NCBI GenBank assembly: GCA_046349085.1
Contig: JAXMDA010000002.1
Location: 310,001 to 374,000, forward strand
Length of the DNA: 64,000 bases
Source of the DNA: JAJXWB01 sp046349085
GTDB taxonomy: Bacteria > Pseudomonadota > Alphaproteobacteria > Rhizobiales > Beijerinckiaceae
Reading direction: 5' to 3'
A program made the translations under genes and the position numbers. The stretch's first letter is position 1. Every line of letters starts with the position of its first letter. Shown here one piece after another: positions 8,256 through 15,600 of this stretch. The notes beneath the pieces are model-generated. The model had not been told where the DNA came from, made no database searches, and saw only the letters and a list, made by a program, of their open reading frames with translations.

Positions 8256-9464
8256 ATGAAGAACACATTCAGATTGAGCGTCGCGGCCGCCGCGCTGGTT
8301 GCGGCGGCGACCGCGGCCTCGGCGCAGACGAAAGTGAAGATCGGCGTTCTGGGCGACATGGGCGGCCCCTACGCCGACTTCGGCGGCCAGGGTTCGGTCG
8401 AGGCGGTCAGGCTCGCCGTCGAAGACTATGCGGCGTCGTCGAGCAAACTCGCCGTCGAGGTCGTGTCCGCGGATGCGCAGAACAAGCCCGACATCGGATC
8501 GACGATCGCGCGCGGCTGGTTCGAGAACGATAACGTCGACATGTTGGTCGATATTCCCACCAGCGGCATCGCGCTCGGCCTCGCCTCGATGGTGAAGGAC
8601 AAGAACAAGGTGATGATCGCCACGACCGCCGGCACCTCGGATCTAACCGGCAAGGCGTGCACGCCCAACACGCTGCACTGGGTGTGGGACACGTGGTCGA
8701 ACTCGCACGGCACCGCGGAAGCGACCGTCAAGAGCGGCGGCAAGAGCTGGTATTTCCTCACCGCCGACTACACGTTCGGCACGACGATGGAAAAGGAAGC
8801 CGCCGACGTCGTGAAAGCGAACGGCGGGAGCGTGCTCGGCTCGGTCCGCCACCCACTCAACGCCAAGGACTTTTCGTCCTTCCTGTTGCAGGCCCAGGCG
8901 TCGAAGGCGCAGATCATCGGCCTCGCCAATGGCGGAACCGACACGATCAACTCGATCAAGACCGCCGCTGAATTCGGCGTCGTCGCGGGCGGCCAGAAGC
9001 TGGTCGGACTCGTCATGTTCATCACCGACGTTCACGCGCTCGGGTTGAAGGCCGCCAACGGCCTGATGCTGACGACCGCCTACTATTGGGACCTCAACGA
9101 CAAGACGCGCGCCTTCGCCGAGCGGTTCGCCAAGCGCAACAATGGCAAGGTTCCCTCGATGAGCCAGGCCGGAAGCTATTCGGCGACGCTCGCCTATCTG
9201 CGCGCCGTCGAGAAGGTCGGCGACACGAAGGACGGCGCGGCCATCGTCGCGGCCATGCGCGGCGTCGGGACATTCGACGATCCGCTGTTCGGCAAGACGA
9301 CGATCCGCGCCGATGGCCGCGTCGTGCACGACATGTACCTCGTCGAGGTCAAGAAGCCCGAGGAATCGAAGAAGCCCTACGACTACTACAGGATCGTGGC
9401 GACGATTCCCGGCGACCGGGCGTTTCGTCCGGCGGCGGAAGGCAATTGCCCGCTCGTGAAGTAG
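8256..9464 (+). CDS. ABC transporter substrate-binding protein (branched-chain amino acid type)
   Basis: This 402-residue periplasmic protein has a clear Sec signal peptide (Lys-Asn-Thr start, alanine-rich core, cleavage probably after ASA near residue 23) followed by KIGVLGDMGGPYADFGG, the opening strand of the periplasmic-binding fold type I used by Liv-type ABC importers. It follows gcdH by 75 bp on the same strand, so uptake of cyclohexanecarboxylate, benzoate-like acids or pimelate is a reasonable guess. No permease or ATPase genes accompany it here. GGGGAGAG precedes the ATG. Confidence 0.85.
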   Translation: MKNTFRLSVAAAALVAAATAASAQTKVKIGVLGDMGGPYADFGGQGSVEAVRLAVEDYAASSSKLAVEVVSADAQNKPDIGSTIARGWFENDNVDMLVDIPTSGIALGLASMVKDKNKVMIATTAGTSDLTGKACTPNTLHWVWDTWSNSHGTAEATVKSGGKSWYFLTADYTFGTTMEKEAADVVKANGGSVLGSVRHPLNAKDFSSFLLQAQASKAQIIGLANGGTDTINSIKTAAEFGVVAGGQKLVGLVMFITDVHALGLKAANGLMLTTAYYWDLNDKTRAFAERFAKRNNGKVPSMSQAGSYSATLAYLRAVEKVGDTKDGAAIVAAMRGVGTFDDPLFGKTTIRADGRVVHDMYLVEVKKPEESKKPYDYYRIVATIPGDRAFRPAAEGNCPLVK

Positions 9465-9480
9465 GCCGGTGGATCGAATG

Positions 9481-9505
9481 GCCGGCGTCCCGACGGGAGG
9501 CCGGC
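9481..9505. terminator. stem-loop between convergent genes, terminator-like
   Basis: A perfect two-part stem (GCCGGC and TCCC arms around a GAC loop) lies between the convergent binding-protein and kinase genes. It lacks a run of T on either side, so intrinsic termination is only possible. Confidence 0.4.
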
Positions 9506-9522
9506 TGTTCGACCGCACGCGG

Positions 9523-10953
9523 TCAAATCGAGTAGTCGAGATCCGTCGCGCCTTGCCTGTCCAGCAGGCTGCGTCGTCCGATCGGCGCAAGCAGGTCGGC
9601 GCGGCCCTCCAGGGCGTAAAGGCAGAGGTCGGGCGTATGGGTCAATTGCGCCTGGCCGCCAATCTGGCGCGGCAGGACACGGGTCAGCAGGTTCCTGCCG
9701 AAGCCGTCGAGTTTCGGCCGGCAATCCCCGCCCGCGCGCCGCCATTCGAAACGCAGCGCGCCATCCTCGATGCGCCAGGATACATCTACCTCCATGACGG
9801 CGTGTGGCGCGGCTCCGCGCATGTCGTTCGCCAGTTCGTTGATCGCCAGCGCGAAATTCTGCGCCGTCTCCGGCGAAAGCAGAACATCCGGTCCCTTTAT
9901 CCTGACGGCGCGAAGGCGGTGCGCCAGCAGCGTGAACTCGCGCTCGAGTACGATGCGCAGGGAGACGCCGCGCCAGTTGCCGTCGACGATCATTTCATGG
10001 GCGCGCGAGAGAGCCTGCATGCGTGCGTCGAAACCGTCGATGAACGTCCGTATGTCGGTCGTATCGGCCGAGCTCTGGCGGGCCATGCCCTGCACGACCG
10101 CCAGCAGGTTCTTCGAGCGGTGCGTCAGTTCCCGCAGCACTTCCCGCATCTGCCGTTCGTGCAGCATGTGCCGGGTGACGTCGATCGACACCGTCATCAC
10201 GCCTTCGAGATTGCCGTCCGTCATCAGCGGTTCGACGCGGCCTTCGTACCAGATCGGCCCGTTTGCGGTCGGGTAGATCGCCTCGAACTGCGCGGCGTCG
10301 CCGCTCTCGATGACGCGGCGCTTCACGATCTCCTGCTTGCTCGCGAGGCTCGGCGGCAGCACGTCCTCCGGCAGACGCCCGATGACCTCCTCGCCCCTGA
10401 GCGGCGGCGGCGGATTGTACATCCACGTGTAACGCAGGTCGCGGTCCTGATGCGCGACGACGATGCCCGTGCCCTGCAACGCAATCTCGAACCGCCGCCG
10501 CGTCAGGTCCAGCGCCTGCGTGCGCTCTCTCACGCGGTCTTCCAGTTCGTCGCGCGCCCGACGCAGTTCATGCACGGCGACGACCCGCGCATCGCGCTCG
10601 GCGCGCAGTTGCGCATTTGCGGCCAGAAGTTCGTTGTGCGTGGGCTGCCGGGCGAGTCCGGGAATGAAGGCCCAGATCCCCAGCGCAATGGCCAGAGCCG
10701 CCGCAGCGACCAGCGCCGTCAGGACGTTCAAGGCGATATGGTCGTGGAAATAGCCCGCGGCGTAGCGAAGAATTTGAGATCCGGCCAGCGCGACGATGAA
10801 TACGCACATCAGCGCCATCGGGCGGAGCCGCGCCCCGATACGCGACCGTACCCTGAAGAGAACCCAAAGAAATCCGACGCAAACGGAAGCGGAGGCTGCA
10901 AGGGTCATCACATCCGCCGCAAGACGGAGCTGTGACGTTTCCGGCGGTGTCAC
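9523..10953 (-). CDS. membrane PAS / HWE-type histidine kinase with degenerate ATP-binding N box
   Basis: This 476-residue sensor kinase has three predicted membrane segments (about residues 11-33, 45-67, 73-97), a coiled coil (103-150), a PAS domain (about 152-262) and an HWE/HisKA_2-like kinase core. The phospho-acceptor box reads ELTHRSKNLLAVVQG with His278. The family N box, normally HELATNA, reads NELANDM at residues 372-378, so the metal/ATP asparagine appears replaced by Asp377. The W-x-E-x-GG motif reads EWRRAGG. It lies 49 bp downstream of phyR on the same strand, the usual place for a general stress response sensor. Kinase activity is therefore uncertain; it may act mainly as a phosphatase or regulator. 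Confidence 0.82.
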   Translation of the reverse strand: MTPPETSQLRLAADVMTLAASASVCVGFLWVLFRVRSRIGARLRPMALMCVFIVALAGSQILRYAAGYFHDHIALNVLTALVAAAALAIALGIWAFIPGLARQPTHNELLAANAQLRAERDARVVAVHELRRARDELEDRVRERTQALDLTRRRFEIALQGTGIVVAHQDRDLRYTWMYNPPPPLRGEEVIGRLPEDVLPPSLASKQEIVKRRVIESGDAAQFEAIYPTANGPIWYEGRVEPLMTDGNLEGVMTVSIDVTRHMLHERQMREVLRELTHRSKNLLAVVQGMARQSSADTTDIRTFIDGFDARMQALSRAHEMIVDGNWRGVSLRIVLEREFTLLAHRLRAVRIKGPDVLLSPETAQNFALAINELANDMRGAAPHAVMEVDVSWRIEDGALRFEWRRAGGDCRPKLDGFGRNLLTRVLPRQIGGQAQLTHTPDLCLYALEGRADLLAPIGRRSLLDRQGATDLDYSI

Positions 10954-11002
10954 AATTCAGACCTCACAAGCCGCCGCGCAACCTCCCCGGATTGGGCCAG
11001 CG

Positions 11003-11806
11003 TCAGGCGCTCCGCTTCATCGACTGCGCCGCGCTGGCGTCGAAGAACAGCGCCTGCGAAACCACGGCCTTGACCGTCTCTTCGCGGAACGGCTTGGCGA
11101 TCAGGAAGGTCGGTTCGGGACGCTCCCCCGTGAGCAGCGACTCCGGATAGGCGGTGATGAAGATCACCGGCACCTCGAACGAGGACAAAATGTCGTTGAT
11201 TGCGTCGAGACCGGATGAGCCGTCTGCGAGCCGGATGTCGGCCAGAACCAGGCCGGGCCTGTGCTTGCGCGCCATCGCGACGGCCTCGTCGCGCGTGCGC
11301 GCGTTGCCGACCACCGTGTGGCCGAGCGATTCCACGAGCGTTTCCAGATCCATGGCGATGATCGGCTCGTCCTCGATGACGAGAACGCGCGAGGCGACCT
11401 GCTGTCCGATCTGGCGTGCCGCCTCGTCGAGGAGGTCGCGAATTTCCGCCCCTTCGATGTCGAGAATTTTTGCCGCGTCCTGGTTGGAAAAGCCCTCGAC
11501 CGCCGTCAGCAGAAACGCCTGGCGGGCGGCAGGGGTAATCGCCTCCAGCCGCCGCTCCGCCGGCCCCGTGACGGCCGCCGGGGGAGCTTCCACCTGGTTC
11601 ATGGGATTGGCGTTCCAGATGCGCGAGAAGAGCCGATAGGCGGCGACGCGCGGATCCAGCGAGCGGTCGAAGGATGCGGGATCGGCAAGCAGGGACTCGA
11701 GCATCGCCACGACATGATTGTCGCCGCTGGCCTGACTTCCGCTGACCGCGCGCGCGTACCGACGCAGGAGAGGGAGCTGCGGCGAGATCAATGACGTAAT
11801 GGACAT
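11003..11806 (-). CDS. phyR: general stress response anti-anti-sigma regulator PhyR
   Basis: This 267-residue protein combines an N-terminal EcfG-like sigma domain (about residues 1-130, including TPAARQAFLLTAVEGFSNQD) with a C-terminal receiver (from about 139), the defining architecture of PhyR. Receiver residues are present: the Glu145-Asp146 acidic pair, phospho-acceptor Asp190, Thr218 and Lys238 in KPF. When phosphorylated, PhyR binds the anti-sigma factor NepR and frees EcfG. It is transcribed divergently from nepR-ecfG and probably with the downstream kinase. A near-consensus EcfG promoter lies 53-78 bases upstream of the start, implying positive feedback. Confidence 0.96.
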   Translation of the reverse strand: MSITSLISPQLPLLRRYARAVSGSQASGDNHVVAMLESLLADPASFDRSLDPRVAAYRLFSRIWNANPMNQVEAPPAAVTGPAERRLEAITPAARQAFLLTAVEGFSNQDAAKILDIEGAEIRDLLDEAARQIGQQVASRVLVIEDEPIIAMDLETLVESLGHTVVGNARTRDEAVAMARKHRPGLVLADIRLADGSSGLDAINDILSSFEVPVIFITAYPESLLTGERPEPTFLIAKPFREETVKAVVSQALFFDASAAQSMKRSA

Positions 11807-11858
11807 GAACTGATCTCTCCGGCTCGAGCTCGGGCGATTCGCGCCCTTCGGGCTGGTT

Positions 11859-11884
11859 AACTAGGTTCCCCGCTGGCGGGTTCC
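11859..11884 (-). promoter_or_regulatory. EcfG-type promoter for phyR (GGAAC-N17-AGTT)
   Basis: On the minus strand, GGAAC (11884-11880) is followed after 17 bases by AGTT (11862-11859). Only the first base of the -10 element departs from the EcfG consensus GGAAC-N16/17-CGTT. It lies 53 bases upstream of the phyR ATG. Confidence 0.6.
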
Positions 11885-11914
11885 ATTCGCGGGCAAAAAT
11901 TATTGCCGGTCGAG

Positions 11915-11939
11915 GGAACTGTCGTTGCAGTGCGGCGTT
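11915..11939 (+). promoter_or_regulatory. EcfG promoter for nepR-ecfG (GGAAC-N16-CGTT)
   Basis: GGAAC at 11915-11919 and CGTT at 11936-11939 are separated by exactly 16 bases, an exact match to the alphaproteobacterial EcfG consensus. It lies 65 bases upstream of nepR and implies autoregulation of the sigma factor operon. Confidence 0.88.
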
Positions 11940-12004
11940 GGGGGACAAGATGCAAAGGTGACGTCGCGCGCCGGCGGCGGTCAAAACGGGAATTGAGGGG
12001 CACG

Positions 12005-12229
12005 ATGCCACATGATCGCAAGCCGCCCGGCGACAGGGTCGATATTGACCACCCCGTCCAGGCTCATCTCGGCGAACAGTTAAAGCGCTATTTTTCATCC
12101 ATTGTTTCCGAGCCGGTGCCAGACCGGTTCTCGAATCTTCTCGACGAGCTCGAAAAGCGGGAACGCGCTTCGTTGCGCGACAATCGCGACGAAGGCTCGC
12201 ATCAGCGAGACGGGGAGCGTGGCCAATGA
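12005..12229 (+). CDS. nepR: anti-sigma factor NepR
   Basis: This 74-residue protein carries the NepR core, an amphipathic helix LGEQLKRYF, then SEPVPDRF and a second helix LLDELEKRE, flanked by disordered polar ends. NepR sequesters EcfG until phosphorylated PhyR displaces it. The ATG at 12005 follows GAGGGG; the frame is open upstream but that region contains the promoter at 11915-11939. The stop codon overlaps the ecfG start in ATGA, giving a 4-base overlap and translational coupling that would balance sigma and anti-sigma. Confidence 0.93.
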   Translation: MPHDRKPPGDRVDIDHPVQAHLGEQLKRYFSSIVSEPVPDRFSNLLDELEKRERASLRDNRDEGSHQRDGERGQ

Positions 12230-12783
12230 CGGCCATTGCTGCGCTGAAGAATGCGTTGCTGGCGGAAATTCCGTCGTTGCGCGCCTTCGCCATTTCCCTG
12301 TCGGGAAGCGGCGACCGGGCCGACGATCTCGTGCAGGAGACGCTGATGAAGGCATGGGCCGCCCATGCGTCGTTCGCGGAAGGATCGAACCTGCGCGCCT
12401 GGCTCTTCACCATTATGCGCAACACCTATTTCAGCCAGTACCGCAAGGCGCGCCGCGAAGTGCAGGATACCGACGGCGAGGCCGCCGCCCGGCTTGTCTC
12501 GCATCCCGAACAGCAGGGTCACCTCGATCTTGCGGACTTCCATGCGGCGCTGGAGCAATTGTCGCCCGACCAGCGCGAGGCGCTCATTCTCATCGGCGCA
12601 TCCGGCTTTTCCTACGAAGAGGCGGCGGAAATCTGCGGCTGCGCCGTCGGCACCGTGAAGAGCCGCGTCAATCGCGCGCGCCAGCGCCTCATGCAGATTC
12701 TCTCGGTGGAATCGGCCGACGAGTTCGGCCCCGACCTCTCGCCGCTCGGCGGCGGCCAGTCCGCGCTCCTTCACAACAATTGA
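12226..12783 (+). CDS. ecfG: ECF sigma factor EcfG (general stress response)
   Basis: This 185-residue ECF sigma factor has region 2 near residues 15-80 (DDLVQETLMKAW) and region 4 near 110-165 (LSPDQREALILIGASGFSYE, then the recognition helix GTVKSRVNRAR). Together with phyR and nepR it forms the standard general stress response switch. The C-terminal tail of about 25 residues is typical of EcfG. It overlaps nepR by 4 bases and ends 5 bases before the convergent permease gene. Eight candidate target promoters lie within this island. Confidence 0.95.
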   Translation: MTAIAALKNALLAEIPSLRAFAISLSGSGDRADDLVQETLMKAWAAHASFAEGSNLRAWLFTIMRNTYFSQYRKARREVQDTDGEAAARLVSHPEQQGHLDLADFHAALEQLSPDQREALILIGASGFSYEEAAEICGCAVGTVKSRVNRARQRLMQILSVESADEFGPDLSPLGGGQSALLHNN

Positions 12784-12788
12784 CGCCT

Positions 12789-13874
12789 CTAGCTCGGCAG
12801 CGTCGGCGTCTCCTCGTTGTCGCGCAACTCGTCCTGCACGATCTTGAAGATCAGCAGAAGCGGCGAGGCGATCACCGCGCCGATCGCGCCCCACATCCAC
12901 GTCCAGAAAACGATCGAGACGAAGACGAGAAACGGATTGACCTCGAATCTGTTGCCGACGATCGCAGGCAGCGCCGCATTTTCCAGAACCAGATGCGCGA
13001 CGAAATAGACGAGGGCGGGCGCCATTCCCGCAAGAATGCTGTCGTGGCTGGCGAGACCCGCCGCCAGCAGGGCCGCAAACACGATCGCCACGCCCAGGAA
13101 CGGCACGAAACAGGCGACAAAGACGAATATCCCCCACAGGAACGGCGCGCCCAGCCCCGTGGCCCAGGCCAGCAGGGACGTGAACACGGCGAGGGCGCCG
13201 TAGACCAGCGCGGCGCTTCCGAAATAATGCGCCAGCGCTTCCTCGACGCCATTGAGGATACGCAGCGTCGACAATCGACGCTCCCTGCCTTCGCTGGCGA
13301 AGACGATCTTGCGCCGCATGTCGGCTTTCCCCGCGACAAAGAAGAACAGCGTCGCAAGAAAGATGAGGGCGCCGCCGACCGCCGGAGTCAGGCCGCCGAG
13401 GACGCCGGTGATCGCGTTCATGTCCAGCGAAGGCGCTGCGACGGTCGCGTGCTCTCCTCCTCCGAATATCTGTATCTTCAGCGCTTGCAGCGGCCGGGTC
13501 CAGGATTCCACGACGCCGCTCAGCCGGGAGGCGATCGCCGGCGCGCGCTCGATAAGCGACGAAATGCGCGAGGTCAGCGCGCTCGCGGCGAGAACGATGC
13601 CGGCGGCGGTCGCCAGGACGAAAGCGGAGGCGGCCAGGAAAGGCGGAACGCCGAGGGCCTGCGCGCGATCTCCGATGCGCGACAGGACGACCCCGACCAC
13701 CAGCGCCGCGGCCATCGGGGCGACGACCGTGCTCGCTTCGTGAAGGGCAAACAGCAGCCCGAGGATAAACAGGCCGATCGTCGAAAATCGCGCCGCCAAC
13801 GAATGGCTGTGCTGTGAAGTCGAGGCGGGCTCGACCGCCTTTGCCGGATCAGTCTGCGCGCGCAACGGCTTCAT
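12789..13874 (-). CDS. AI-2E family transporter (membrane permease)
   Basis: This 361-residue polytopic protein has the AI-2E (TqsA/PerM) layout: two N-terminal hydrophobic segments, a pair spaced by a short loop, an extracytoplasmic amphipathic region (about 120-180), and a C-terminal helix cluster with the family motif FVPFLGVAI and EVNPFLVFVSI. Members export small metabolites or act as Na+/H+ antiporters. I prefer the ATG at 13874 with GAGGGG upstream; in-frame starts at 13904 and 13997 would overlap a possible EcfG promoter at 13910-13934. It converges on ecfG with a 5-base gap. Confidence 0.85.
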   Translation of the reverse strand: MKPLRAQTDPAKAVEPASTSQHSHSLAARFSTIGLFILGLLFALHEASTVVAPMAAALVVGVVLSRIGDRAQALGVPPFLAASAFVLATAAGIVLAASALTSRISSLIERAPAIASRLSGVVESWTRPLQALKIQIFGGGEHATVAAPSLDMNAITGVLGGLTPAVGGALIFLATLFFFVAGKADMRRKIVFASEGRERRLSTLRILNGVEEALAHYFGSAALVYGALAVFTSLLAWATGLGAPFLWGIFVFVACFVPFLGVAIVFAALLAAGLASHDSILAGMAPALVYFVAHLVLENAALPAIVGNRFEVNPFLVFVSIVFWTWMWGAIGAVIASPLLLIFKIVQDELRDNEETPTLPS

Positions 13875-13909
13875 ACCCTGTCTGCCCCTCGCAACGGCGC
13901 CCATCGGGA

Positions 13910-13934
13910 AATGCGCAGCGCGCCAATTCGTTCC
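13910..13934 (-). promoter_or_regulatory. weak EcfG-like promoter (GGAAC-N16-CATT)
   Basis: On the minus strand GGAAC (13934-13930) is followed after 16 bases by CATT (13913-13910), one mismatch in the -10. It lies 36 bases upstream of the permease ATG at 13874. The location among stronger sites is the main support. Confidence 0.35.
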
Positions 13935-14030
13935 GGAAACCGACCGGGCGGCGAGCCGTTCCCTGACGCTGCGAGCGCGCGGGGCGGCCCGAGCCATGCA
14001 ATCACGCGCGTCATGGGACCGGCGCGCGTC

Positions 14031-15152
14031 CTACGCCTCCGGCGCGTCGGCGCTCTCCCTGGAGCCCGCAGGCGCGTCGCCGGCCTTCGCTTCGCTTCCC
14101 GCCACCGGAAATATGATCGCCACCCGCGTCCCGCGGTCGGTCGGCTCGTACACGAGTTGCGCGTCCAGCGTGCGCGTCATGGCCTTGAGAATTTTCGATC
14201 CGAGGCCCGTTCCCTTGATGGCGCCGACGCCCGACCAGCCGACGCCGTCGTCCTCGACGACAACCCGGTGCAGCCCCTCGGGCTGAACGGCGGAGCACAC
14301 GCGCACGGGGCCGCCGACCTCCGTGGGATAGGCGTATTTGAAGGCGTTGGTGACAAGTTCGCTCACCATCACGCCGAGCGCGACCGCCTTGTCTGTCTTG
14401 ATCGATCCGGGCGTGAGGGCGGTTTCGATCCACGCCGAGGCATGGACGCCGCGCATCGAAGCGCCGAGCTCCTGCACGAGATGGCCGAGATAGTCGGCGA
14501 TTTCCACGCGGTCGACATGGGCGGAGGAGTACAGGTGACGATGGACGCCGGAAACGGCGGCGATGCGGTTCTGCGTCTCCTGAAGCGCGTGCTGCGCGGC
14601 CGGGTCCCGGATCATCGACGCCTGCATGCGCACCATGGACGAGACCAGAGCCAGCGAATTGGCGACGCGATGATTGACCTCCGCCAAGAGCGCCTCCGCG
14701 CGGTCGCGCGCCTCGCGAACGGCGCGGTCGCTTTCCGCGCGCATTCGCTTCAGGCGCGCGCGCTCCAGCGCCTGCTCGAGCGCGGCGATCAGAAGGTCGT
14801 AGAATTCGCCCGACAGATCCTTGATGACGTAGTCGTCGGCGCCGCGCTTCAGCGCTTCGACGGCGAGCCGCGCGTCCATGGAGCCTGTGACGTACACGAT
14901 GGGCGGCCGCCCTCCGCGCGGCCCGACGCGATCGAGCATGTCGATGCCGGTCTCGCCCGGCAGCGTGTGATCGAGGGCGACGACGTCGATCCCGCCTTCC
15001 GCGATGCGGGCGAGAGCGTCGGCGCTGTTGGTGACGTGCTCCATCGAATGGCCGCGGCGCTTCAGCGCCTTTCGCACGAGAGTCGCAAGCGCGCGGTCGT
15101 CTTCGACGTAGAGGACGACGATGGGGCCGGAGAGTTCGGTGCCGTAGGGCAA
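14031..15152 (-). CDS. receiver-HisKA_2 hybrid: response regulator fused to a histidine kinase
   Basis: This protein of about 373 residues has an N-terminal receiver (opening IVVLYVEDD; phospho-acceptor in VVALDHTLPGETG; lysine in VIKDLSGEF), a linking helix, then a HisKA_2-type kinase (EVNHRVANSLALVSSMVRMQ) with an intact N box SELVTNAFKYAYP and GTGLGSKIL. Soluble receiver-kinase hybrids of this type feed phosphate into PhyR-type or single-domain receivers. The proposed TTG start at 15152 lies directly after the stop of the upstream regulator; an ATG at 15197 inside that gene is an alternative. It ends the operon that starts at 17549. Confidence 0.85.
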   Translation of the reverse strand: MPYGTELSGPIVVLYVEDDRALATLVRKALKRRGHSMEHVTNSADALARIAEGGIDVVALDHTLPGETGIDMLDRVGPRGGRPPIVYVTGSMDARLAVEALKRGADDYVIKDLSGEFYDLLIAALEQALERARLKRMRAESDRAVREARDRAEALLAEVNHRVANSLALVSSMVRMQASMIRDPAAQHALQETQNRIAAVSGVHRHLYSSAHVDRVEIADYLGHLVQELGASMRGVHASAWIETALTPGSIKTDKAVALGVMVSELVTNAFKYAYPTEVGGPVRVCSAVQPEGLHRVVVEDDGVGWSGVGAIKGTGLGSKILKAMTRTLDAQLVYEPTDRGTRVAIIFPVAGSEAKAGDAPAGSRESADAPEA

Positions 15153-15153
15153 T

Positions 15154-15600
15154 TCAATCGGGCTCCGGAACCTGCATGACCGCGAGGAAAAGGCCAAGCT
15201 GCCGGATGGCGTTGGCGAAGCTCTCGTAGTTCAGCGGCTTGGTGATGTAGACGTTCGCCCCGAGATCGTAGCAGCGCTGGATTTCGCGCTGGTCGTCGGT
15301 GGTCGTCAGGACGATGACCGGCGTGCGGCGCGTATGCTCGTTGGACTTGATGTCGGACAGGATGTCGATGCCCGTCTTGTCCGGCAGATTGAGGTCCAGC
15401 AGCACCAGATAGGAGCGTCCCATGCTGACGCGGCCGGACTGGTCTGCGCCCAGGAGATAGTCGAGCGCCGACGTGCCGTCGCGAAAGGCGACGATGTCGT
15501 TGTTGACGCCGGCGCGTCTGATGTTCTTTTCGATGAGGCGCGCATGGCCTTCGTCGTCCTCGACCATGATGATCGAGACGGGTCTGGGATCTCTGTTCAC
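15154..15600 (-). CDS. single-domain response regulator, Rcp1-like
   Basis: This 148-residue protein is a lone receiver: the acidic pair in MVEDDEGHA, the phospho-acceptor in VLLDLNLPDKTG, threonines in VLTTTDD and lysine in YITKPLN. The insert LGADQSGR resembles the Rcp1 group found next to phytochrome and CHASE-type kinases. Its start overlaps the stop of the CHASE3 kinase gene by 4 bases and its stop abuts the receiver-kinase hybrid, so it probably shuttles phosphate between the two. Confidence 0.92.
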   Translation of the reverse strand: MNRDPRPVSIIMVEDDEGHARLIEKNIRRAGVNNDIVAFRDGTSALDYLLGADQSGRVSMGRSYLVLLDLNLPDKTGIDILSDIKSNEHTRRTPVIVLTTTDDQREIQRCYDLGANVYITKPLNYESFANAIRQLGLFLAVMQVPEPD

